This document shows positions 1 to 9,651 of a DNA stretch of 64,000 nucleotides, in pieces; the stretch's first letter is position 1; every line of letters begins with the position of its first letter. This DNA is from Planktothrix agardhii NIES-204 (GTDB taxonomy: Bacteria > Cyanobacteriota > Cyanobacteriia > Cyanobacteriales > Microcoleaceae). The notes under the pieces are model-generated. The model had not been told where the DNA came from. It saw nothing but the letters and a program-made list of their open reading frames with translations, and did no database searches. The stretch lies in assembly GCA_003609755.1 (NCBI GenBank), contig AP017991.1, positions 248,001 through 312,000 on the forward strand, given 5' to 3'. A program made the position numbers and the translations under genes.

Positions 1-521
1 TTAAATTCCCAGGGTTGACTCGATTGTCGGTAGGATTCACAATGACTATTTCCATGTAAATAGGTATGTAAAAATTTATTAAATGAACTTCCTGCCGTTT
101 TAGCAACATGGACAAAAAACGTTTTCTTTTTAGGGCTACGGAAAGAATATTGAGATAATTTTAGGTCAGCCAATGAAATTCTTTGAAAATTTTCCAAAAC
201 AGCTTGAATCAAAATCTCTCCCGACTCTAAATTAATTTTTTCTAAGGCGAGATCAATCACAAAGCCACTGTGTTCAGCACCCGGAAAAGTTGCATAAATT
301 TTAGCAGCACGAGGACGATGAATTGTTACAGGTGCGTACCCTACTAACTGACCATCTTGAATTAATTCAACACCAACTACAGGTGATTCTATTCCAATCA
401 CCCAACCGGATAATTTTAGATGTTCTTCTATTGTTTGTGGAACCGGATCAAAGTCAAATTTACAAAATTTATCAGCTTCTTCTATGTTTTTATTAAGATT
501 AACTTTTGTCAGTAATTTCAT
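1..521 (-). CDS. Sulfotransferase-like protein, 5' part only (runs off left edge)
   Basis: An open frame starts at the ATG at 519-521 on the minus strand and stays open to base 1, giving about 173 residues. The first 120 residues form an N-terminal domain of unknown function that ends near LSQYSFRSPKKK. It is followed by FFVHVAKTAGSSF, which resembles the 5'-phosphosulfate-binding loop (PKTAGT-type) that opens sulfotransferase domains using PAPS as donor. The rest of the catalytic domain lies outside the window. The gene is divergent from the TPR gene, with 55 bases between the starts. The substrate cannot be inferred; cell-surface glycan or small-molecule sulfation are possibilities only. 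Confidence 0.6.
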   Translation of the reverse strand, partial: MKLLTKVNLNKNIEEADKFCKFDFDPVPQTIEEHLKLSGWVIGIESPVVGVELIQDGQLVGYAPVTIHRPRAAKIYATFPGAEHSGFVIDLALEKINLESGEILIQAVLENFQRISLADLKLSQYSFRSPKKKTFFVHVAKTAGSSFNKFLHTYLHGNSHCESYRQSSQPWEF

Positions 522-576
522 AAAACCAAGGTATATTTTAGATAGAGAAGTAAAGTTAAAGTAAAACTAGATTACC

Positions 577-1830
577 ATGAACAGTGTATTGATCAACAAT
601 GACCTAACTTCAGCAAACTATTTTGACCAAGCTAACAGACTAAGGCAACTGAACCAACTTCAAGAAGCGGTTATTGCTTACCGTGATGCCATAACCGAAA
701 AACCCAATTTTTCCTGGTATCACCATAACTTGGGGGAAACCCTGGCTCAACTGGGTCAGGTAGAGGAGGCGATCGCCAGTTACCAAAAGGCCTGCGAACT
801 CAACCCCAACTCGGCTTGGTCTTACTATAACCTAGGTGAACTCCTAGAGCAAGAGGGTAGAATCACGGAAGCAACGGAGGCCTATCGTCGGGCGGTGGAA
901 CTGAATCCTGATTTTTATGAGTTTCAGCAGAGTCTCGGAAAACTACTCTGCCAACAGGGACAGTTTGCCCAAGCCATTAGTTCCCTAGAAAAAGCAATTG
1001 AACTCGAACCCGATGCCACTGCCTGTTATCAATATCTGTGGGATGCCTTTGCTCAACAGGGACAGGGACGCGAAGGCATAGCCTATTTACACAAAGCGGT
1101 GACGGCAACTCCCAACAGTGGGGAACTCCATCAGCAGTTAGCCGAAGCGTTAAAGGCTAATAATCAAATTCAGGAAGCGATCGCTTCTTACAAAAATGTA
1201 ATTCAGATTAACCCCAAATCCGCTTGGAGTTATTATCAGTTGGGGATGATTTGCCGAGATCAAGGTCAATATCAAGAAGCGATCGCTTACTACCGCAAAG
1301 CCACGGAATATGACCCCAAATCGGCCATTTATTATCATTTCCTGGGACATACCCTATCCCTGGTTCATCATTGGGAAGAAGCGATCGCAGCTTACAAGAA
1401 AGCCCTAGATCTCGCACCGACTTCAGCGATTATTTATCAACATTTGGGGGATGCGTTATCGACGTTACAGCGTTGGGAACAGGCGGCCACGGCTTACCGG
1501 AAATCCGTAGATTTGGAACCCCATTCCCTAGAAGCGCAAGATCATCTAGGGTTTGCCCTGGCCCAACTCCAACGCTGGGATGATGCGATTTTAGCCTATC
1601 GTCGGGCCTTAGATGTGAGCTTATCTGATGTCGTATATTTGCATTTAGGGGATGCCCTCGAACAACGTTCCCATGTTCAACCGATAGACAAAGATGCTCG
1701 TAACGATCTCGAAGATGCAGTTAATTGTTATCGTCAAGCCCTGGAATTAAATCCCAATCCAGAAGCTATTGACCAGAAATTAAATCATGCTCTATCCCAA
1801 CTCAATCAGGCTTCTAAATTAAGGAATTAA
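577..1830 (+). CDS. Tetratricopeptide-repeat protein
   Basis: The 417-residue protein is almost entirely TPR units of 34 residues, with the typical W-LG-Y-A-P spacing (for example GEALA-QLGQ and AYRRAVELNPD), from about residue 14 to 405. There is no signal peptide, membrane segment or attached catalytic domain, so it is probably a soluble scaffold for protein-protein contacts. Several GCGATCGC octamers fall at the same position of successive repeats (encoding EAIAS/EAIAY), so HIP1 sites and TPR consensus codons coincide. The gene is monocistronic and is followed by a clear intrinsic terminator. Partner proteins cannot be inferred. Confidence 0.85.
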   Translation: MNSVLINNDLTSANYFDQANRLRQLNQLQEAVIAYRDAITEKPNFSWYHHNLGETLAQLGQVEEAIASYQKACELNPNSAWSYYNLGELLEQEGRITEATEAYRRAVELNPDFYEFQQSLGKLLCQQGQFAQAISSLEKAIELEPDATACYQYLWDAFAQQGQGREGIAYLHKAVTATPNSGELHQQLAEALKANNQIQEAIASYKNVIQINPKSAWSYYQLGMICRDQGQYQEAIAYYRKATEYDPKSAIYYHFLGHTLSLVHHWEEAIAAYKKALDLAPTSAIIYQHLGDALSTLQRWEQAATAYRKSVDLEPHSLEAQDHLGFALAQLQRWDDAILAYRRALDVSLSDVVYLHLGDALEQRSHVQPIDKDARNDLEDAVNCYRQALELNPNPEAIDQKLNHALSQLNQASKLRN

Positions 1831-1849
1831 GCGTAACTGCGTAAATTAG

Positions 1850-1887
1850 AGAGTGCGTTAACATCCTATAACGCACTCTTAATTTTT
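1850..1887 (+). terminator. Intrinsic terminator of the TPR gene
   Basis: A perfect 11-base inverted repeat (AGAGTGCGTTA at 1850-1860, TAACGCACTCT at 1869-1879) has an 8-base loop and is followed by TAATTTTTT. It begins 20 bases after the TPR stop codon. Confidence 0.85.
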
Positions 1888-1953
1888 TGGGGTACAAACT
1901 GAATTTTATTAAATCTTCCTAATGGTTGAAGTATTCGGTCGTTGACTCTAGCG

Positions 1954-1959
1954 TATAAT
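1954..1959 (+). promoter_or_regulatory. Possible -10 element upstream of the pentapeptide gene
   Basis: TATAAT lies 59 bases before the start codon. No -35 match sits at 16-18 bases; the TTGACT just before it is only 6 bases away. A weak call. Confidence 0.3.
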
Positions 1960-2017
1960 AGTAATCAGAAAACTATCAGGTGTAGTTTTTAGGTGGCAGC
2001 TATTGGAGGATACAGTT

Positions 2018-2791
2018 ATGAAAATCCTATCCACAGCAATGTTTGGAACCGCCACAGTGCTTCTACTCGGTTTGGGAGTCACAACTCCAGCCTATTCTCA
2101 GAACCCTAATGATCTTAAACAATTATTAGAAACCCGATTCTGTCAAGGGTGTGATTTGAGAGGCGCTAATTTAAGCGGTGCTCATTTGATTGGTGTAGAT
2201 TTACGAGATGCTAATCTTGCAGGGGCAAACTTAGCTAATATCAATTTAGAAGGTGCAGATTTAAAAGGAGCAAACTTAACATCTGCAAACCTAGAGGGCG
2301 CGTTTTTAAATCAAACTGAATTTAATGATGCTAACCTTAGTGGTGCTAACTTAACTAATGCTAATTTAGTTCAAGCTCAACTAGAAGGTGCAAATCTTTT
2401 AAATGCCGATTTAACCGGATCGGAATTTGCAATTCCTACTTTACAGACGGCTGAACTGTCAAGAGGTTCCGCCCAGGATTTAGGAATACCAGAAGAACTA
2501 ACCATTGGACGTGATCCTGATAGTTTAACCTTCCCAATGGGGGGGCCAGAATTAGGTCAACCCTTTGAATATACCAAGGAATATTTGGATGACTTGTTTG
2601 AGCCAAATATCGACCCCTTTACAAGCAATAAAACTAATACTTTTCCTCGCATTAACAATATTCTAAGACCTGATGAAACTGATATCTTTCCTGATCAAAT
2701 CATGAAATTTGATGATGATATGAGGGGAGATCCTCACGAATGGGGAGGTCAACACCGATCAGGAGTTGGTCTGTTAGAGGTTGGTCTTTAA
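2018..2791 (+). CDS. Secreted pentapeptide-repeat protein
   Basis: The ATG at 2018 is chosen because GGAGG lies 8-12 bases upstream and because it gives a signal peptide (MKIL, then a hydrophobic core, ending near AYSQ at residue 28). Residues about 45-135 are consecutive pentapeptide repeats of the A(D/N)LxG type (GANLSGAHL, DANLAGANL), expected to fold as a right-handed quadrilateral beta-helix. The C-terminal 120 residues are acidic, rich in D, P and F, and lack repeats. Two cysteines (CQGC) precede the repeats. Location is probably periplasm or thylakoid lumen. Function is unknown; cyanobacteria carry many such proteins. Confidence 0.8.
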   Translation: MKILSTAMFGTATVLLLGLGVTTPAYSQNPNDLKQLLETRFCQGCDLRGANLSGAHLIGVDLRDANLAGANLANINLEGADLKGANLTSANLEGAFLNQTEFNDANLSGANLTNANLVQAQLEGANLLNADLTGSEFAIPTLQTAELSRGSAQDLGIPEELTIGRDPDSLTFPMGGPELGQPFEYTKEYLDDLFEPNIDPFTSNKTNTFPRINNILRPDETDIFPDQIMKFDDDMRGDPHEWGGQHRSGVGLLEVGL

Positions 2792-2898
2792 TCTGTGAAA
2801 AGTATTAGGTGTTGTTGTTTGACAAAAATTACCCGGACAGGGGAAGAAAGTATAGCAGTTCTTGTGGCTATGTTGACAACGGTAAAGCCTAATTTAAC

Positions 2899-2930
2899 CA
2901 CAAAGACACAAAGACACAAAGACACAAAGA
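2899..2930. repeat. Octanucleotide tandem repeat (ACACAAAG units)
   Basis: About four direct copies of ACACAAAG lie in the 218-base gap between the pentapeptide gene and the J-domain gene. It is a non-coding short tandem repeat of the type common between cyanobacterial genes. Confidence 0.8.
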
Positions 2931-3009
2931 AGTTGTAAACACTAACCTGCTGATTTAATTTTTCTGTATAATGAACAGAACTGTTTCGTGATGTAGAGTT
3001 AGGATAGCC

Positions 3010-3483
3010 GTGACTTCTCCAGGAAATTCATCTCAACAGCAACCCCAAGCCGAAAACCATCCGGCACTGATTTCTAGCTATTACACCTTATTAGGAGTTC
3101 ATCCGAGTGCGACCCCGATAGAAATTCGACGCTCCTATCGGGAACTGAGTAAACTGTATCATCCTGATACCACAACCTTATCAAAGGCGATCGCCACGGC
3201 AAAATTTCAGAAACTCAATGAAGCTTACGCCACCCTTTGTAACCCAGATCGGCGTCAGTCCTATGATCAAAAAATTGGCTATTCTCGATATCATTTAATT
3301 CAAGTTCCAACGGACTTAAATCAACCCTATTCTAAAAATAATCGTCTTAATTCTTCTTCCGCCTATTTAGACCCAACAGATCGGCCTCTTTCCCCTGGGG
3401 AAGTTTTTTCATTATTTCTAATGGGATTAACTTTTATTGGATGTATCCTATTAGCAATTTTTATTAGTTTAACTCGTTATTAA
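3010..3483 (+). CDS. J-domain protein with C-terminal membrane anchor
   Basis: The 157-residue protein starts at GTG. Residues 23-88 form a J domain (YYTLLGVHPSATPIEIRRSY and the diagnostic HPD in YHPDTTT). J domains stimulate the ATPase of Hsp70/DnaK partners. The C-terminal 25 residues are a single transmembrane helix, so this is a membrane-tethered co-chaperone rather than a full DnaJ; it lacks the G/F-rich, zinc-finger and C-terminal substrate-binding domains. The DUF3143 gene follows 78 bases downstream on the same strand, and the two may be co-transcribed. Confidence 0.85.
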   Translation: MTSPGNSSQQQPQAENHPALISSYYTLLGVHPSATPIEIRRSYRELSKLYHPDTTTLSKAIATAKFQKLNEAYATLCNPDRRQSYDQKIGYSRYHLIQVPTDLNQPYSKNNRLNSSSAYLDPTDRPLSPGEVFSLFLMGLTFIGCILLAIFISLTRY

Positions 3484-3561
3484 TATTTATGTATTGGTTA
3501 GAATTGATCAAAAATGCTATAATCAATACCCAATATAAATTAGCTCTCCTTCTTCTTATTT

Positions 3562-3834
3562 ATGACTTTGCCGAGTTCAGAGACACCCTTATATAATCAT
3601 CCCCTACCTGATATTGAAGAATGGTTACGCTCCCATGGGGGTGAACAAGATCAAAAAGAACTCCATTATTGGCGGATTGGAAACCCAAATTGGACAGCAG
3701 ACTTGTGGTTAGAAATTGACCAAATTACAGTCCGTTATATCGGAGCTGCAACCAACGGTCAGGATATTCAACGTTCTTTTAAATATTCTCTTTCTCGTCA
3801 AGATCTTGAATCTGCCATTTTTGGGGGGCCTTAA
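3562..3834 (+). CDS. DUF3143 family protein
   Basis: This 90-residue protein matches a cyanobacterial family recognisable by its TPLYNHPLPDIEEWL opening, a central tryptophan-rich stretch and the ending FKYSLSRQDLE. There is no signal peptide or membrane segment. It lies on the same strand just after the J-domain gene, which suggests a linked role, but no biochemical function is known for the family. Confidence 0.75.
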   Translation: MTLPSSETPLYNHPLPDIEEWLRSHGGEQDQKELHYWRIGNPNWTADLWLEIDQITVRYIGAATNGQDIQRSFKYSLSRQDLESAIFGGP

Positions 3835-3835
3835 T

Positions 3836-3909
3836 CAGTTATCAGTTATCAGTCAACTGTTGATTTAATCCGTGAAATCCTTTAATCCGTCCAAATCCGT
3901 GATCAGTGA
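3836..3909. repeat. Dispersed intergenic repeats (CAGTTAT heptamers and AATCCGTG element)
   Basis: Short CAGTTAT-type heptamers are followed by AATCCGTG/AAATCCGTGATC segments. The same AATCCGTG-AAATCCGTGATC element recurs at 63108-63147, so it is a dispersed intergenic repeat. It sits between two convergent genes. Confidence 0.55.
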
Positions 3910-3910
3910 T

Positions 3911-4660
3911 TCAAACTTTGCCGAATCTACGTTCCCGTTTTTGATAGGAAGATAAGGCTAGATGTAATTCCTTCTGATTAAAATCAGGCCAAAGGGTATC
4001 AGTTACATAAATTTCTGCATAGGCGAGTTGCCATAATAAAAAATTACTAATTCGCATTTCTCCACTGGTACGAATCAATAAATCGGGGTGACATATTCCC
4101 GTAGTATATAGATGCTGTTCAAATAGAGTTTCATCAATATCTTCTGGTTGAATTAACCCTTGTTTTACTTGATTAGCAATCTCTCGACAGGCTTGTAAAA
4201 TTTCTTGTCGTCCGCCATAATTAGTAGCAATAGTAAATAAAATACCCTTATTTTGCTTCGTTTCCTCCATAGAATAATCTATTTTTTCCTGTAGAGATTG
4301 GGGAAGGGCTGCCAAATTTCCTACAAACTGAATTCGCACTTCCTCCGCCATCATTTCTCGTAGTTCTCGCATTAAAACCCGCTCAAATAATGCCATGAGA
4401 AAATCGACTTCCTCCAAAGGACGACCCCAATTTTCCGTGGAAAAAGCATAGGCTGTTAGTGCTTCCACACCCCAATCTCGACAACAGCGTAAAGCTTCTT
4501 TGAGAGCATCCACTCCCCGACGGTGGCCCATAGTTCGAGGTAAACCCCGACGCTTCGCCCAGCGACCATTGCCATCCATAATTACAGCAATGTGTTGAGG
4601 TAAACGGTCTTGGTCTAAATCTGCGGGTAATTCATATACAACCCTTGTCTTAGCACTCAT
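3911..4660 (-). CDS. uppS: Isoprenyl transferase (undecaprenyl diphosphate synthase)
   Basis: Cis-prenyltransferase that condenses isopentenyl diphosphate onto farnesyl diphosphate to make the C55 lipid carrier for peptidoglycan and glycan export. The start is set at the ATG at 4660 ([10 protein letters not shown]), giving 249 residues, the usual length. Motifs seen are MDGNGRWAK with catalytic Asp29, GHRRG, AFSTENW, and the C-terminal [19 protein letters not shown] and [15 protein letters not shown] regions. The start overlaps the cdaA stop by 4 bases, which implies translational coupling. Together with lysA and cdaA it forms a cell-envelope cluster. Confidence 0.95.
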   Translation of the reverse strand: MSAKTRVVYELPADLDQDRLPQHIAVIMDGNGRWAKRRGLPRTMGHRRGVDALKEALRCCRDWGVEALTAYAFSTENWGRPLEEVDFLMALFERVLMRELREMMAEEVRIQFVGNLAALPQSLQEKIDYSMEETKQNKGILFTIATNYGGRQEILQACREIANQVKQGLIQPEDIDETLFEQHLYTTGICHPDLLIRTSGEMRISNFLLWQLAYAEIYVTDTLWPDFNQKELHLALSSYQKRERRFGKV

Positions 4661-5571
4661 TTTTTCTCCCGAGAAGCTTTGGATCGAGGACGGAATAGGC
4701 GAGACACTAAAGCCCACCCTTGGGAACCAATGCGGTTTCCCCAATGGGTAATGGAAATCGAGGTAGGAGTTCTGTCATCATTGGATGTCCAAGAACGAGC
4801 TTCTAATAGCTCTTTCAGTTTACTGCTAGTTAAGGGTCGGTTGAGGATTCCTTTTTCCGCCAGAGAAATTGAACCCGTTTCTTCCGACACCACAATACAC
4901 ATACATTTTGCCACTCGTTCCGTAATTCCCATCGCCGCCCGATGACGAGTTCCCAATTGTCGGGAGGCCATCCGTTCCGATAGGGGCAAAATCACCCCCG
5001 CCGCCGCAATTCGAGATGCCCGAATTAACACCGCCCCATCATGTAACAGGGTTTTCGGTTGAAAAATTGTTTGTAACAGTTCTCTGGAAACTTCGGCATT
5101 TAGTTTTACTCCAGGGACAGAAAAATCCCGTTCATCAATTGGACTTCCAGTTTCAATAATAATTAATGCACCAGTACGATTTTGCGAGAGTTCTTTAACC
5201 GCTTCCACAAGTTGATCAATTACCCCATCGGGTTCAGGAATGACACGGCGACCCTGACCAAACAGTTGCGAAATTTCTCCGCGACCCAACTGTTCCAAAA
5301 ATTCGCGGAATTCCGATTGTAATATGACTGCCATCGCTACGGCAGAACCTGTAACTAAACTATTCAGGGCAATAGACAATAATTTCAAATTTGCCCAGTT
5401 ACTAATGGCCGTTGCCAACATTAGAATAATAAACCCGCGCACCATCCAAAGGGTACGGCGTTCTCCAATGATGACCAAAACTACATAAGCGACGGCAAAA
5501 ACTAATCCAATATCAAGACTTTGAATGAACCAGGGAGGAATTCCTTGCTTAGTCATGACTAGACGCCGCAT
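4657..5571 (-). CDS. cdaA: Diadenylate cyclase (CdaA type)
   Basis: Makes the second messenger c-di-AMP from two ATP. The first 90 residues contain three hydrophobic segments that anchor the protein in the membrane. The DAC domain follows at about 105-255, with the DGA motif (Asp178-Gly179-Ala180 in [10 protein letters not shown]) and the RHR motif (GTRHRAA, 207-213), both needed for catalysis. Length is 304 residues; an alternative start at Met6 is possible. It overlaps uppS by 4 bases and lies downstream of lysA. In other bacteria c-di-AMP controls potassium/osmotic balance and wall homeostasis, which fits the neighbours. Confidence 0.93.
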   Translation of the reverse strand: MRRLVMTKQGIPPWFIQSLDIGLVFAVAYVVLVIIGERRTLWMVRGFIILMLATAISNWANLKLLSIALNSLVTGSAVAMAVILQSEFREFLEQLGRGEISQLFGQGRRVIPEPDGVIDQLVEAVKELSQNRTGALIIIETGSPIDERDFSVPGVKLNAEVSRELLQTIFQPKTLLHDGAVLIRASRIAAAGVILPLSERMASRQLGTRHRAAMGITERVAKCMCIVVSEETGSISLAEKGILNRPLTSSKLKELLEARSWTSNDDRTPTSISITHWGNRIGSQGWALVSRLFRPRSKASREKK

Positions 5572-5604
5572 TCATTGAATTTTGATCAAATTAATAGAAG
5601 CCTG

Positions 5605-5680
5605 AGCCAACCCCTTCTTACGGGGGATTTAGAGGGATCAAAGTCCCCCTTTTTCATGGGGATTTAGGGGGATCGGATCT
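5605..5680. repeat. GGGGATTTAGGGGGATC-type dispersed repeat
   Basis: Two imperfect copies of a GGGGATTTAG(A/G)GGGATC motif with C-rich partners (TCCCCCTTTTT) sit between lysA and cdaA. They can form a stem. Similar CCCCCAACCCCCTTCCC text appears near 51940. It resembles non-autonomous intergenic repeats of filamentous cyanobacteria. Confidence 0.5.
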
Positions 5681-5743
5681 CGGCTATCATCATCAGTTTT
5701 TGGCAATTGTTGACACCGATCCTGTACTTCACCCCTACAACCC

Positions 5744-7132
5744 CTAAGAATTTATGGTTAGGCGTTCTGGAAGTCGATCTTTACTAATTAAATCTTGGTA
5801 AGATTCTCGTTCAATAATGACGTTAGCATCACCATTACTAACTAAAACTGCCGCCGGTTTGGACAGTCGATTATAGTTAGACGCCATACTATAATTGTAG
5901 GCTCCCGTTGCCATAACCACGAGAATATCCCCAGATTCAACTTTAGGAAGTTGAGCATCCTTAATTAAAATATCCCCAGATTCACAATGTTTTCCTGCAA
6001 CCGTAACGGTTTCGGTCATGGGTGCAGACATTTTATTGGCTAAAACCACTCGGTACAAGGACTGATAGGTGATCGGACGGGGGTTATCGGACATCCCGCC
6101 ATCTACAGCAATATAAGTCCGAATTCCAGGAACTTGTTTTTGAGAACCTACTGTATAAGCTGTAACGCAACTAGAGCCAATCATAGACCTTCCCGGTTCA
6201 GATAATAATTTCGGTAGGGGATATTGTTTCTGTTCACAGGCTTTGATCACGGATTCAGTAACAATTTTTACCCAATCATCAATACTTGGGGGATCGTCTG
6301 ACTCCGTATAGCAAATCCCTAAACCACCACCAATATTAACTTCTGAAATATTTAAGCCCTGTTGATTTGCTTTCATTAAAGTATCAATAATTACAGAACC
6401 TAAATCGTTATGGGGTTGCAATTCAAAAATTTGGGAGCCAATATGGGCATGAATGCCAACACAGGATAAACCCGGTTGCTGACTAATAAATTTAAAGACT
6501 TCATCCAGTTGACCGGGATCAAAACCAAATTTACTATCTAAATGTCCAGTACGGATATATTCATGGGTATGACATTCAATTCCTGGGGTAAACCGAATCA
6601 TCATCCGAATCGGATGATCAACTATAGACCCTTGACTGAGTTTAGCGAGGGTGTGTAAATCTAACCAATTATCGGCAACAACGGTACACCCATTTTCAAT
6701 CGCTAATTGAATTTCTTCTAAGGATTTATTGTTACCATGGAGGTAGGTTTTCTCCGGTGAAACTCCGGCTTGGAGGGCGGTATAGAGTTCTCCCCCGGAT
6801 ACGACATCAATACCTAATCCTTCGGCGGCTACAATAGCACAAATCGCTAAACAATTCCAGGCTTTGGAAGCATACAGGACGAGGGACTCACCGGGATAAT
6901 AGCGTTTGAAGGCGTCCCGGTATTGTTGACAAGCCGTTCGCAGGGTGGTTTCATCGACAATATAGAGGGGCGTGCCAAATTGTTCAACTAAAGCGGTAAC
7001 GTCACAGCCACCAATTTCTAAGTGATCTTGCGAATTGACTTTCGCCGTCAAAGGAAATAATTGTTGATTAGGCGATCGGGTTTCTAAGGCATCCGTTGAT
7101 GCAGATAGGTATTGCAGTCCAGAATTTTGCAC
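5744..7132 (-). CDS. lysA: Diaminopimelate decarboxylase
   Basis: PLP enzyme that decarboxylates meso-diaminopimelate to L-lysine. The 462 residues are the usual cyanobacterial length. The PLP lysine is Lys90 (LYASKA). The glycine-rich phosphate-binding loop is IGGGLG, and the dimer-interface cysteine motif is KHCESGDIL. GAYNYSMASNYN near the C-terminus is typical of LysA. The start is GTG at 7132; the first 35 residues are not conserved catalytic sequence, so a later start cannot be excluded. cdaA and uppS follow on the same strand after a 172-base gap containing a repeat. Confidence 0.95.
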   Translation of the reverse strand: MQNSGLQYLSASTDALETRSPNQQLFPLTAKVNSQDHLEIGGCDVTALVEQFGTPLYIVDETTLRTACQQYRDAFKRYYPGESLVLYASKAWNCLAICAIVAAEGLGIDVVSGGELYTALQAGVSPEKTYLHGNNKSLEEIQLAIENGCTVVADNWLDLHTLAKLSQGSIVDHPIRMMIRFTPGIECHTHEYIRTGHLDSKFGFDPGQLDEVFKFISQQPGLSCVGIHAHIGSQIFELQPHNDLGSVIIDTLMKANQQGLNISEVNIGGGLGICYTESDDPPSIDDWVKIVTESVIKACEQKQYPLPKLLSEPGRSMIGSSCVTAYTVGSQKQVPGIRTYIAVDGGMSDNPRPITYQSLYRVVLANKMSAPMTETVTVAGKHCESGDILIKDAQLPKVESGDILVVMATGAYNYSMASNYNRLSKPAAVLVSNGDANVIIERESYQDLISKDRLPERLTINS

Positions 7133-7312
7133 AGGAAATACTATATTAACACTTCTATTGATCAGATTTTACCGTAAAGTTGCACGGGTGTCGGGTGTTA
7201 ACTATCGGATATTGGCTGATTTACAAGGATGATAGGCGTTTATGTTGAGTTTTTTTACTGGGGGTTTAAGATAGATTAGGGTGTTTTGCACTTTTAATCC
7301 CTATATTTGACT

Positions 7313-9285
7313 ATGCAAAAAAAGCTGAATTTAAGGCAAACAATAAAAACAATATTCCTGATTTAGAAACCCAAAGAATAATTCAAGAATTATGTGATTT
7401 AGGGTATCCCAATAAAAATATATTATTAAATAGCAGTTTTTGGGGTTATAATGGTCAGACTTTTTTAGGTGATATTATTGTTTTGCCTGAAAACTCTGTA
7501 TTGCATATCAATCCTATTTTGGTGATTAAAATTATTGACTCCTTAGATAATTTTAACGCTAAATTACTGGAAAAATGGCAATATTCAGGATCTAAGGTTT
7601 TAATCTTTAAACAAAAAGATATTATCAGAGTATTTGCCTTGGATAATAATAATCAAAATTATTATGATATTTCTCCCTTTATTCCTCATTTTAAAGAAAT
7701 CGAAAACTTGCCAAATCCAGATTATTATCGTTTAAAATCTAGTTTGTCACCTGGTTATAATTTAAAATCTATTTTAGCCAATCTCCATGATCACCTCTAT
7801 GGAAATAGTAATATTCGGATTCCTTCAAGATTAGGAATCGAAATTCAAAAAATACTATTAATTAAAAAATTTGATGAGGAACAAGTTTATGATCAATGCG
7901 AATTTTGTCTGACGGGGAAAGAATTATATAAAAAATATGATGATCAAATTACTCCTAATTTAGATCCCGTTAATCAAGTTGCTGAAAGGATAAAAAATCT
8001 TCTCCATAAATATAATTTAAACAAAGATGATTGTCATCAAATTAGATCTTTAGAGTTAGATAATGAATCAATTTATTATACTGTATTTCATTTAGAAGGA
8101 ATATCTTTAACTCAAACTCCTAGCGATGTTTTAGGTGACGCTTTAGAAGCCTTCAGAAGCTATATCATGAAAAGAGAAGGAGGACAGTTTTTTACTCCTA
8201 GACCTGTAATTGAATTAGCATTAAATTTAGTTGGATTTACAGGAGAAAACCATCAAACATTAGCTGATATTAGTTGTGGAACATCAGGATTTTTACACCA
8301 AGCCAGAAAAATTATTATAAAATCAGCAGAAAAAAAAGGAATTCTTGATCAATTTAAACAAAACCAATTAATTTCCGATTTATTGTTGGGTTTAGAAGTT
8401 GACCAAGATCTTGTCCAAATTTCTAACACATCACCCGAATTAGAAAAACTCCCTCAAAAAATAGTAGAAAATCAAGATAGTTTACTTCCTTTTCAACAGT
8501 GGAAAAGCCAACTATTAGATCGAATTTCACCTAATTCAAAAATGTTTATGGTAGGAAATCCTCCGTTTGGAACTAAAATTACTATTAAAAATTTAGAGAT
8601 TTTACAATCTTTTCAGTTAGCAAGATCATGGAAAAAGCATCAAGATCAATGGATATCTACAGAAAAAATTGTTCCCCGTTCTCCTGATATTTTATTCATT
8701 GAGAGAAATTTAGATTTATTGAAACATGAAACAGGTAAAATGGTACTTGTTTTCCCTTATCAAATTCTCAGTGGCCCTCAAGAAGAATTTGTGCGAGAAT
8801 GGTTAATGACTCATTGTAAAATTATAGCTGTTATTGATCTTCCTGAAGATACTTTTCAACCTTATACGGGAACAAAAGGAGCATTATTAGTTGTTCAAAA
8901 ACGAGAAAAACCCAATCCTTTATGGGAAAATGAACCCGAATATCCTATCTTTATGGCTAGACCTATAAAAATTGGACATGATCGTAGAGGAAAACCTGTC
9001 TTTAAAGATGATCAACAGACTATTGTAGATATAGACTTACCTGAAATTAGCCAAGCTTATGAAGAATTTTTAAAAGCAAATGATCCAAGTAAAGTTACTA
9101 AAAAAGCATTTATAATTTCTTCAAAATCTATTACACATTCTAACAATATTCGTTTAAATGCAGCTTATTATGAACCAAAATCTTCTAATTTAAAACAACA
9201 ATTAGTTACAATAAGGGAACAAAACCCTGATTTTACTATTTCAACATTAGGAGAATTAATCGAGACATTGACCCGGTTCTACTAG
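7313..9285 (+). pseudogene. N6-adenine DNA methylase (HsdM-like), decayed at both ends
   Basis: Residues around the middle carry SAM-binding motif I (ADISCGTSGFLHQA) and catalytic motif IV (VGNPPFG), preceded by FFTPRPVIELAL, which marks the N-6 DNA methylase fold of type I/IIG systems. The uninterrupted frame from 7270 has only a TTG at 7483 as start, in mid-domain. A good ATG exists at 7313, but an A7 tract just after it puts it out of frame; one more A would restore MQKKAEFKA. The C-terminus stops after LGELIETL, where a specificity domain should begin, at the junction with an opposite-strand gene fragment. No partner subunits remain. Confidence 0.7.
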
Positions 9286-9555
9286 ATGTCCTAATAACCA
9301 AATAAAACTATTTTGTATGGAATTAGGTGGTAAAGGGGGTACACCTTCCATTGATAACGCTTGTAAAAAGTATTTAACTCCTACTAATTTAGCATCAATT
9401 TCAGTAGCATAAAATTTATGATTTTCCGGCAATTCCCAACGATTAATTCTATTACCATCTTGACCATCTTGCGGTCTTCCTGGTATACGACTGGAATTCG
9501 GTTTCCAAGGGGCTGAACGTGGCCCAGAATCATTGAATTTTGTACTAATGAAGAA
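9256..9555 (-). pseudogene. Remnant of a restriction-associated gene (HNH-nuclease-like?)
   Basis: Minus-strand translation gives about 97 coherent residues with no start codon: APWKPNSSRIPGRPQDGQDG, NRWELPENHKFYATEID, LVGVKYFLQAL and IWLLGHLVEPGQCLD, then stop. It resembles the middle of cyanobacterial restriction-type nucleases that continue after GHLxEPG-CLDP, but this is from memory and tentative. It is cut off exactly where the upstream methylase frame ends, so one rearrangement probably truncated both. Confidence 0.5.
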
Positions 9556-9651
9556 CCTTAATTAGCATAAACCCGAATAAACCCGATCCTATAATCGTGG
9601 GATTTGATTATTCAGCACTACCATAACCGCACCCCACAATTTAACCTAAAA

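Noticed and set aside
5605-5680. Riboswitch or attenuator ahead of cdaA
   Set aside because: The hairpin-forming text matches a dispersed G/C-block repeat rather than a known leader.
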